Shown piece by piece: positions 34,812 to 42,385 of a DNA stretch of 64,000 bases. The notes beneath the pieces were generated by a model that saw only the letters and a program-made list of their open reading frames with translations, ran no database searches and had not been told where the DNA came from. The stretch spans positions 128,034 through 192,033 of the forward strand of contig CAWHDV010000008.1 in the NCBI GenBank assembly GCA_963828185.1, written 5' to 3'. Source of the stretch: Rhodoblastus sp963828185. GTDB taxonomy: Bacteria > Pseudomonadota > Alphaproteobacteria > Rhizobiales > Beijerinckiaceae. Position 1 is the first letter of the stretch. Each line of letters starts with the position of its first letter. A program made the translations under genes and the position numbers.

Positions 34812-36471
34812 GCGTGACTCCTTCCTGGGTAGTATAACGGCCATCTTCTGGATCGTAGGCATAGGGTCCGCGCGTGACGACCGGCGTTCGTTCGAAATTG
34901 TGCTTGTGCGGCGGCGACGGCGTGGTCCATTCGAGACCGGTGGCGCCCCACGGATTGGCCGTCGCCTTGCGGCCCCAGATCAGCGACCAGCCGAGATAGA
35001 GGAGCGGCAGGACATAGGCGACGGCGAGGATCGAGGCGCCCGCTGACGACAGGAGGTTCCACGACTGCCATTCGGCCGGATAGGTGTAGGACCGCCTGGG
35101 CATGCCGAGATAGCCGAGGATGAATTGCGGGAAGAAGGTGAGGTTGAAGCCGACATAGGTGAGGATGGCCGCCAGCCGCGCCCAGCTTTCCGGAAACATC
35201 CGTCCCGTCATTTTCGGCCACCAGTAGTGCAGCGCGCCGAAGAAGGCGCTCACGGTGGCGCCCACCATGATGTAGTGGAAATGGGCGACGACAAAATAGG
35301 TTCCGTGCACGTCGACATCGATGGCCAGCGTCGCCAGCATCAGGCCGGTGAGGCCGCCGAGCGTGAACAGGAGAACGAAGCCCAGCGCATAAAGCATCGC
35401 CGCGTCGAAGACGATTTTGCCCTTGTGCAAGCTGACGGTCCAGTTGAACACCTTGATCGCCGAGGGCACGGCGACGAAGAACGTCAGCAGGGAAAAGACG
35501 ATGGCGGAATAGATCGAAATTCCGGCCACGAACATGTGATGCGCCCATACGAAGAAGCTGAGGATGGCGATCGACATCAAGGCGATGGTCATGCCCCTGT
35601 ATCCGAAAATCGGCCGGCGGGCGAAACAGGGAATGATCTCGCTCACCACGCCCATGCCGGGCAGGATCATGATGTAGACGGCAGGATGCGAGTAGAACCA
35701 GAACATGTGCTGCCACAGCAGCGGATCGCCACCGTGGGCCGGGTCGAACAGCCCGACGCCGATGAACCTCTCGACCGCGAGCAAAAACGTGTCCATCGCC
35801 AGGACCGGCGTCGCCGTCAGCATCACCACGCTCACCGCGTAAATGGCCCAGACGAACAGCGGCAAACGCATCCAGGTCATGCCCGGCGCGCGCATGCGGT
35901 GGATCGTGACGACGAAGTTCAACCCGGTCATGATCGACGAGAAGCCGTTGATGAAAACCGCGAAGGCCGCCGCGAACATGTAGCCGTTGGCGTAGATGGT
36001 CGAGAGCGGCGGGTAGAACGTCCAGCCGGCGTTGGCGCCGCCCATGATCAGCGCGTAAAGCACGACCAGCCCGGACAGGTTGAACACGTACCAGCTGAGC
36101 AGATTGAGGCGCGGGAAGGCGAGATCGCGCGCGCCGATCATCATGGGGATGAAGAAATTGCCGAAGGTCGCGGGTATCGACGGGATCAGGAAGAACCAGA
36201 CCATGATGATCCCGTGCATGGTGAACATGCGGTTGTAGACAGCGGGCTGCAGCAGGCCTCCCGGCGTTGCGAGGTTCAATCGCATCAGCGTCGCGGCGAA
36301 GCCGCCGATGAAGAAGAAAAACGTGATCGAGGCGAAGAAGAGCAGCGCAATGCGCTTGTGATCCTTGGTCAGGAGCCACGAGCCGATGGTGTTCTCCACG
36401 CCCAGGTAGCTGGGTTCGGCCGATGCGGGCGCCTCGCCCGGTGGGACGCGTTCGACGGCGGTCGCTGTCAT
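34801..36471 (-). CDS. ctaD: Cytochrome c oxidase subunit I (caa3 type)
   Basis: The 556-residue heme-copper catalytic subunit. Ligands appear in RMFTMHGIIMVWFFLIPSIP (low-spin heme), MFWFYSHPAVYIMILPGMGV (CuB His and the cross-linked Tyr), VWAHHMFVAGI (CuB His pair) and FVVAHFHYIMVGATVSAFFG (heme ligands). It reduces O2 with electrons arriving from subunit II. Helix VI has YSHPAVY rather than GHPEVY, so the usual K-channel glutamate is absent there; this is seen in alternative-proton-path (A2-like) oxidases. It overlaps ctaC by four bases. Confidence 0.95.
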   Translation of the reverse strand: MTATAVERVPPGEAPASAEPSYLGVENTIGSWLLTKDHKRIALLFFASITFFFFIGGFAATLMRLNLATPGGLLQPAVYNRMFTMHGIIMVWFFLIPSIPATFGNFFIPMMIGARDLAFPRLNLLSWYVFNLSGLVVLYALIMGGANAGWTFYPPLSTIYANGYMFAAAFAVFINGFSSIMTGLNFVVTIHRMRAPGMTWMRLPLFVWAIYAVSVVMLTATPVLAMDTFLLAVERFIGVGLFDPAHGGDPLLWQHMFWFYSHPAVYIMILPGMGVVSEIIPCFARRPIFGYRGMTIALMSIAILSFFVWAHHMFVAGISIYSAIVFSLLTFFVAVPSAIKVFNWTVSLHKGKIVFDAAMLYALGFVLLFTLGGLTGLMLATLAIDVDVHGTYFVVAHFHYIMVGATVSAFFGALHYWWPKMTGRMFPESWARLAAILTYVGFNLTFFPQFILGYLGMPRRSYTYPAEWQSWNLLSSAGASILAVAYVLPLLYLGWSLIWGRKATANPWGATGLEWTTPSPPHKHNFERTPVVTRGPYAYDPEDGRYTTQEGVTHAG

Positions 36472-37409
36472 TGCACGGTCTCCTTTGCCAGCGATTTGAT
36501 GTAGGCGACCAGCTTCAGGATATCGCCCTCGCTGAGCTGGCCAGCGAAATCGGGCATGAGCGGCGCGTAGCCGGCGACGGTGAAGCTGCGCGGATTGACG
36601 ATGCAGTCATGGATATACGCTTCGTTGGCGACGCGGACGGATTGATCCTCCATGTGGACCATCGTGCCGTAGAGCCCGACGAGCGAAGGCGCATGCACCG
36701 TGCCGCCGGGATCGTGGCAGCCGCTGCAGCCATGCGCGCGAAACAGCGCCTCGCCCTGCTCGGCGAGCGACGCGCGCACGCCTTGCCCGGTGAGCCAGCG
36801 CGCGTAATCGGGCGCCGACATGACGATCACCTCGCCCTGCATTTTAGCGTGCCGGAGCCCGCAGAACTGAGTGCAGGCGAGAAAGTAGGAGCCTGTCTTG
36901 TCGGCCTTGAACCACAAGGTCTCGAGCGTGCCCGGCACGACGTCGTGCTTGACGCGGAAAGCGGGCACGAAGAAGCTGTGAATGACGTCCTGCGACGCCA
37001 TCGCCAGCCGGATGGTCTTGTTGACCGGCACGTGGAGCGTGTTGATCTCGCGCTGGCCGCCGGGATGCTCGATCTTCCACATCCAGCGCTTGCCGACGAC
37101 ATAGATCTCCTCGTCGCCCGCGGGCGCCTGGAACAGCCAGACATAGAGCTCCGCGCCCCATACGAAAAGGACGAGAAAAAGGCCCAGCGTCGCCGTGGTC
37201 CAGCCGAGTTCGAAACGCCAGGTTTTCGCGGCGAGATTGGCGCGCGAAGCGCTGCTGTCGCGACGATAGCGGACGCAGAAGACCAGCATCATCGCGACGA
37301 CGGTCGCCATGATCAGTCCGCTCAGCATCAGTTCGGCGACGAAGAGGCGATTGACCGCCGTGGCGTTGATGGCGGCCGTGTCGGGCCAGAACGGGATCCA
37401 GCGCCCCAT
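36468..37409 (-). CDS. ctaC: Cytochrome c oxidase subunit II with fused cytochrome c domain
   Basis: A 313-residue subunit with two N-terminal helices and a CuA cupredoxin domain (HSFFVPAFRVKHDVVPG; CTQFCGLRHAKMQGEVIVMS gives the two Cys, His and Met). A C-terminal class I cytochrome c domain follows (FRAHGCSGCHDPGGTVHAPS, with distal Met in YAPLMPDF). The fusion makes the enzyme caa3-type: electrons can enter without a free cytochrome c. It lies four bases after the SCO gene and directly downstream of the alternative complex III genes, consistent with a supercomplex. Confidence 0.95.
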   Translation of the reverse strand: MGRWIPFWPDTAAINATAVNRLFVAELMLSGLIMATVVAMMLVFCVRYRRDSSASRANLAAKTWRFELGWTTATLGLFLVLFVWGAELYVWLFQAPAGDEEIYVVGKRWMWKIEHPGGQREINTLHVPVNKTIRLAMASQDVIHSFFVPAFRVKHDVVPGTLETLWFKADKTGSYFLACTQFCGLRHAKMQGEVIVMSAPDYARWLTGQGVRASLAEQGEALFRAHGCSGCHDPGGTVHAPSLVGLYGTMVHMEDQSVRVANEAYIHDCIVNPRSFTVAGYAPLMPDFAGQLSEGDILKLVAYIKSLAKETVQ

Positions 37410-37413
37410 GGAG

Positions 37414-38328
37414 TTAGCCCTTCCGTCCAGAGCCTTTTCCGATCCGATGGAATTGGATCAGGGCTCCAGGTTTTTGTTTTGACGCGCTTTCTTCACGCGA
37501 ACCGGTGTCCGCTTCGCTTGAGAACGCTCCGATTGCGGCGAACAGCGCGATGAGCGCAAGGCCCGCCGCCAGGTTGGCCAACATCAGCGCCGCCATGACG
37601 GGGGCGGTGAAGCGACCGAGCGCCACGCCCTGGATATGGCACAGCAGCACGATCCGGGTGAGCAGCCCCGGCGATTTATCCTGCTCGGCGTCGGCGAAGG
37701 CGCCGGTCAGCTCCTGCGGCGAGACCGCGACGCCTTCCATGTAGCGGCTGATCGCGCCATCGGGCGAGGCGATGATGAAGCCCGCCGGATGGATATAGGC
37801 GTCGAGGAAGGCGTCGTAGCGGTAGTGAAACCCGGCCGTGTCGGCGATCTCCCGCACCGCGCCCGGCGCGCCGCTGAGAAAGTGCAGGCCGGCTGCGCCG
37901 CCGCGATCGAGCAATGCGGCGAGGCGCGCCCGGGCCGCCGCGGCGTCAACCGCCTTGTCGCGCGGATCGATGCTCACCGCGACAAGCTGGTAATCGCGTC
38001 CGGCTTCAAACGGCAGGCGATCGAGCGCAGTGACGAGATCGCGCAGGGTGACGCCGCACAGCGACGTGCAACGGAGATATTCGAACACCAGGATGACCGG
38101 CGTCTTGCCGAAAAAATCACCGAGCGCGACTGGCCGCCCCGCCTCGTCGACGAGCTTCGCGCCCAGCGGCATGAGCGCCCCGGGATGCGGTGAAAAGGCC
38201 AGGTTATTGTCGTCCTTCGCAATCTCGGACACAGGCCTCGGCAAGGCGCGCACGAACACCGCGGCGGTGACGCACACCGCGAAGGAAACCAGCAAGACAG
38301 GGGCCGCAATCCCTCTCGTCCGTCTCAT
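37414..38328 (-). CDS. SCO1/SenC-family copper chaperone with a C-terminal membrane anchor
   Basis: A 304-residue protein. After an N-terminal helix (RGIAAPVLLVSFAVCVTAAV) comes a thioredoxin-fold SCO domain with the copper-binding CxxxC (EYLRCTSLCGVTLRDLVTAL) and a distal histidine (DAYIHPAGFIIA). The C-terminal 90 residues add another helix (VMAALMLANLAAGLALIALF), unlike short SCO proteins. It loads copper into the CuA site of subunit II. ATG at 38328 overlaps the stop of the preceding gene (ATGA). Confidence 0.9.
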   Translation of the reverse strand: MRRTRGIAAPVLLVSFAVCVTAAVFVRALPRPVSEIAKDDNNLAFSPHPGALMPLGAKLVDEAGRPVALGDFFGKTPVILVFEYLRCTSLCGVTLRDLVTALDRLPFEAGRDYQLVAVSIDPRDKAVDAAAARARLAALLDRGGAAGLHFLSGAPGAVREIADTAGFHYRYDAFLDAYIHPAGFIIASPDGAISRYMEGVAVSPQELTGAFADAEQDKSPGLLTRIVLLCHIQGVALGRFTAPVMAALMLANLAAGLALIALFAAIGAFSSEADTGSREESASKQKPGALIQFHRIGKGSGRKG

Positions 38329-38837
38329 GGGCGCGTTCCCGCAAAGCCCGGAATTCCCGACGCAACGAGTTTCTTCATCGCCTGCTCGATCGGGACGTGC
38401 ACGATCCCCTTCGACCTGTCGATCCAGTAATAGCCGTTGAGGCGCTTGTCCTCTTCGGCGCGGAAGCGCCTGAGGTCGCCCTGGGGGTCGGTTTGCAGGT
38501 TGGGGCCCGGCGGCGTGAAGCGCAGCGTGCGCGCGACGTCCGGCAGCGATTTGGGATAGGCGGCCATCAGCGCGAAACAGGAGACGACCAGCAGCGCCAG
38601 CGTCCCGACGTAGACCGTCGCGACCGGCGCCAGCCTCCAGTCGGAAGGCTCGAATGCGGTGTCCGGATTCTCGCGCTGAGCGCCTTCGATCTCCGCGAGG
38701 CCGGGCCGTGTCGCGTCTTTGGAGCTTCGCGCCATTGTGATCCTCCATGTCGCAACCGCAAGCAGCAAAACGAGCGCCGCCCACAGCCGGTTCAGCCAGA
38801 CCGCCCTCCGGCTTTTTGTCTTCTCCGGCTCAGCCAT
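38325..38837 (-). CDS. Membrane protein of the ACIII-oxidase operon, function unknown
   Basis: A 170-residue protein with two predicted membrane helices (WLNRLWAALVLLLAVATWRI and VYVGTLALLVVSCFALMAAY) and a C-terminal soluble tail. The tail has RFRAEEDKRLNGYYWIDRSK and a stretch ending VHVPIEQAMKKLVASGIPGF. That YYWIDRxKGxVHVPIxxAM pattern resembles small proteins encoded next to alternative complex III in other bacteria, but I know no assigned function. It overlaps actF by eight bases upstream and the SCO gene by four bases downstream. Confidence 0.8.
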   Translation of the reverse strand: MAEPEKTKSRRAVWLNRLWAALVLLLAVATWRITMARSSKDATRPGLAEIEGAQRENPDTAFEPSDWRLAPVATVYVGTLALLVVSCFALMAAYPKSLPDVARTLRFTPPGPNLQTDPQGDLRRFRAEEDKRLNGYYWIDRSKGIVHVPIEQAMKKLVASGIPGFAGTRP

Positions 38838-39946
38838 GATCCGCCGCCCGTATCGGCGCGCCGGGAGACGATCCGCGCGGCGCGTGGCGCCATCTCGAGG
38901 CGAACATCATCGCCATGCCGCCGCCGAGCGCCAGCACGGCGGCGACATCGAGCCAGATTGGCGTCCCTTGCTTGAACTCCGGCATGACCAGCAGCCAGGT
39001 GTCGGCGATGCGGCTGATCAGGATCGATACGCACATCGCTGCGACGATGGCGCGATGGCGCTTCGCCGGCGTCCACAGAAGCACGAGGAACGGCAGGACG
39101 AATCCAAGCCCCGCCGAGCTGGCGAGCGCCGGCCGCCAGCGCCGGATCCAGCCGCTTGACGTACCAGGGGATTTCGGTTCTGAGATTCTCTTCCCAGATG
39201 ATCAGGTACTGGATGAATTCGACATAAGCCCAGAACATCGTCATCGCGAGCAGGATTTGCGCGAGATCGGCCATATGCGCGCGCCGCTCGCCCAATTGCC
39301 GGCCTGCCGAAGCGACGGCCAGCACGACCATCGCCATGCCCGTGTTGAACCAGCTCGCCCCTTGCGTGTACGGGAAAATGGAGGACCAGAACTTCGGCTC
39401 CAGCGACAGGATCCAGTCGATGGCGGCAAAGCTCATCGACAGCGCCAGCGCGACGAGGCCGAGGCCGCTGATCCAGGACTGACGGGGAGCGATCGGACGC
39501 AGGCCCTGGCGCGGCCCCAAGACGGCAAACGCCGCGAGGAGATTCCAGACGACGACATAGGCCCCATAGCGGAGGAAGAAATCCGTCCTGTTGAGATAGA
39601 ACAGATTGCCGAGACCGGACGCGGGATGCGTCCAGCCATAGATCGTATCGAGACCGATGAAGGCGGGAATGCCGGCGAGACTCGCCAGCGGCATGGTCGC
39701 GATCGCCGCGTTGAGCGCCGGACGCGCGGCTTCCATCCATTCGCCGCCGGTGAGGTCATGCACGAGAGTCAAGGTCACGCCAGCGAGCGGCAAGCCGAGC
39801 CAGAACAGAAAGCTGCACAGCCAGGCGCGGTAAAACTCCCCCGGCGAAATGGACAGGCCGACGACGCATCCGAGCAGGCCGACTCCAAGAGCGGCTGCGG
39901 CGAGCAGGATCACGGGCGGCTGTCTTTCGCGCATGGCGGCGTTCAT
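38830..39946 (-). pseudogene. actF: Alternative complex III subunit ActF, with one frameshift
   Basis: An integral membrane subunit of about 372 residues, homologous to the quinone-side ActC/NrfD-like subunit. The first frame covers nine or so helices (LTVHDLTGGEW-like region LTLVHDLTGGEWMEAARPAL, then WNLLAAFAVLGPRQGLRPIA and LLAMTMFWAYVEFIQYLIIW) as far as EIPWYVKRL. The remainder (WRPALASSAGLGFVLPFLVL to APIRAADHG) is in a second frame. One extra G near 39144-39151 accounts for it. It starts in the actE stop (ATGA). Confidence 0.85.
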
Positions 39947-40458
39947 TGCAGCTCCTTGCGTCTGTCTGCTGGAACGTCCTCGAGCTTCGCGCCGGCGCTC
40001 GCCTGAAGCGCGCGAATATAGGCGGCGATAGCCCAGCGATCGGCGGGCTCAACCCGATCGGCGTAGGAATACATCACGCCATAGCCATGCGTGATCACGT
40101 CATAGAACAGCTTGTCGGGCGCGCTTCGCAGGGCCTTGCTGTAATAGGAGGGCGGGGGCGGAAAGCCGCGCTGCACGATCACGCCGTCACCGGCGCCGGT
40201 GCGGCCGTGGCAGGGCGCGCAATTGATGTCGAAGCGCTGCCGGCCGCGCTCGAGCAAGGCCATCGTCACGGCCGGCGCCTGGGGCGGCCTGAGCGGCGCA
40301 TCGCGCGCGATCGTGTGCGCAACCGGCGTGATCGGCCAATGCGCTTGCGAGCCGTAAGGCAGTTCGTAGGGATTGCGCCTTGGTTGGTTGGCCATGTTGT
40401 CACAACCCGCCAGGGCCGCCGTCGCGCACGCCGCAGCGATGAGCCGAGCGCGTTTCAT
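39943..40458 (-). CDS. actE: Alternative complex III subunit ActE (monoheme cytochrome c lipoprotein)
   Basis: A 171-residue protein beginning with a lipoprotein signal (MKRARLIAAACATAALAGCD, lipobox LAGC). It contains one class I heme site (RFDINCAPCHGRTGAGDGVI) and a distal methionine candidate in YDVITHGYGVMYSYADRVEP. The helical C-terminus WAIAAYIRALQASAG is typical of ActE. It carries electrons on the periplasmic face of the complex. It starts within the actD stop (ATGA) and ends overlapping the actF start. Confidence 0.93.
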   Translation of the reverse strand: MKRARLIAAACATAALAGCDNMANQPRRNPYELPYGSQAHWPITPVAHTIARDAPLRPPQAPAVTMALLERGRQRFDINCAPCHGRTGAGDGVIVQRGFPPPPSYYSKALRSAPDKLFYDVITHGYGVMYSYADRVEPADRWAIAAYIRALQASAGAKLEDVPADRRKELQ

Positions 40459-40988
40459 GCGCGGACCTCCTCGATGCGCTCCGCGCCGAGTTGCACCAGC
40501 AATTCGCGCACGGCGGTCGCCTCGAAGCGCGGGTCTCCCGCTTCGATGCAGATGAGGAATTGATCGCGCGAGGCGCGCGCGAAGCATTTGGCGTCGGAGA
40601 TCGGATGGTAGAGCTTCGGCAATCGGCGCGTCGCCAGAAATCCGAACAGGCCGGCCGCCACCGCGAACAGCAGCATGAATTCGAAGGTCGAGACGGCGAA
40701 GGCCGGCCAGCTGTCGTGCGGACGGCCGCCGACGTTGATCGGATAGCTCACCGCCTCGTCCCAGTATTGAATCCAGTAGCCCAGCGCCGCTCCGACGATC
40801 GCGCCGGCGAACATCAGCAGCGGCAGCAGGCGGCGAGGTCCCGGATAGATGATCTCCTCCAGCCCCTCGACCAGATGCGGCGTATAGGCGTCAAAGGCGC
40901 GATAGCCTCTCTCGCGGATGCTCGCCGCAGCGTCCCGCACCGCATCCGGCGTCGCGAAAACGCCGATGACGCCGAAGAGATCGCTCAT
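40455..40988 (-). CDS. actD: Alternative complex III subunit ActD (DUF3341)
   Basis: A 177-residue protein with a cytoplasmic N-terminal domain (SDLFGVIGVFATPDAVRDAA, then YRAFDAYTPHLVEGLEEIIY) and two helices (LLPLLMFAGAIVGAALGYWI and FAVSTFEFMLLFAVAAGLFG), the ActD arrangement. The C-terminus (PISDAKCFARASRDQFLICI onward) is soluble. It has no cofactor motif. Its start overlaps the actC stop by four bases. Confidence 0.92.
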   Translation of the reverse strand: MSDLFGVIGVFATPDAVRDAAASIRERGYRAFDAYTPHLVEGLEEIIYPGPRRLLPLLMFAGAIVGAALGYWIQYWDEAVSYPINVGGRPHDSWPAFAVSTFEFMLLFAVAAGLFGFLATRRLPKLYHPISDAKCFARASRDQFLICIEAGDPRFEATAVRELLVQLGAERIEEVRA

Positions 40989-42353
40989 CGCGATTTCTCC
41001 TCTTCGATGATTTCGCGCACCTCCGCCAGCGAGACGATCGGCGCGAACCGCAGGAACAAAAAGAACAGGGTGAGGAACAGCCCGATCGTCCCCGCGAGCG
41101 CCGCCCAGTCCCATGCGGTGGGGTAATAATGGCCCCAGTAGGAGGGCATCCAGTTGTGCTCGAGGCTCGCCGTCGTGAAGACCGAAACGCTCCTGCCACA
41201 TGCCGACGATGACGCCGCCCGAGATCAGGAACAACAGCGGCAGATTGCGGCGGACGACCGGAAACCACAGGAGCTGGGGAACGACGACGGTGAGGACCTT
41301 CTCGGACCAGAACGGGACGGCTGTGAAGCCGAAGACGCGGTGAAAGAATTCCGTCTTGTCGGCGACGCTGCTTCCATAAAGCGGTCCGAACGCTTCCCAG
41401 ACATAGGCGTAGGCGAGAAACAGGCTTCCGGCGAGCATGAGTTTTGCCATCGCGTTCATGTGATATCCGGTCAGCACGTTTTGCAGGCCGTAGCCCCAGC
41501 GCACGACGATGGTGAGCATGATGATCACGGCGGTTCCGGAGACGATCGCGCCGAAGAAGAAATAGGGCGGGAATTGCGTGTCGTGCCAGCCGGGAGTCAG
41601 TCCGCCGGCAAAATCGAGTCCGACCACGCTATGGACCGAAATGACCATTGGAGCCATGATCGCGGACATGATGGCGTAGACGACGCGCTGGGAGCCCCAT
41701 TCGCGCGCCGAACCGCGCCAGCCAAGCGCCAGGACGCCATAGAAGATCTGCTTGCCCCGGCTCTGCGCGAGGTCGCGGACGGTCGCGAGATCCGGCAGGA
41801 TGCCGACGTAATAATACATCAGCGACATCACGATGTAGAAAAGCAGGCAGACGAAATCCCACCACAGCGGACTGCGCACCTGCGGCCATACGCCCATCAC
41901 GTTCGCGTAGGGAAACAGCCAATAGAAGAACCCCGGCCGTCCCAGATGCATGATCGGCATCAGGCCCGCGCAAGGGGCGGCCGAAAGCAGCATGCTTTCG
42001 GCGATGCGATTGGTCGCCGAGCGCCACGGCGAGCGCGTCACGAAGAACAGCGCCGAGACGATCGTGCCGCCGCTGGCGAGCGCGATCCACCATACGTATT
42101 CCGACAGCGCCAGGCCCCAGGCCACGGGGATTTCCACGCCCCATATGCCGACGCCCCTGGTGAACAACCAGAACATTTGCACGAGCAGCACGATGAGCAG
42201 CAGGAAGGAAACCGAGAAGCCCACCCACCACCATCGCGGCGCGCGCGGCGCCAGAACCCGGCTCGAGACCTCGTCGCTCAGCGAGGCAAGCGTGACCTCA
42301 GGCGCGATGATCGGCGCGTCATTGGGCAGTTCGTCCGAGAATGTCGTCGTCAT
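40985..42353 (-). pseudogene. actC: Alternative complex III subunit ActC (NrfD family), with one frameshift
   Basis: The quinol-oxidising membrane subunit of the complex, about 455 residues with ten helices. The main frame contains ALSEYVWWIALASGGTIVSA, MPIMHLGRPGFFYWLFPYAN and AREWGSQRVVYAIMSAIMAP down to VGMWQER. The end (SVFTTASLEHNWMPSYWGHY, then the last helix and AEVREIIEEEKSR) is in another frame. One extra T/A in the run at 41185-41187 explains it, and removing it gives a seamless match to the family pattern ER-x-VxxxxSLxxxxxPSxW. The stop overlaps the actD start. Confidence 0.87.
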
Positions 42354-42385
42354 CGGCCAAGTTCCTCAATGTCTTGCCCTGAACG

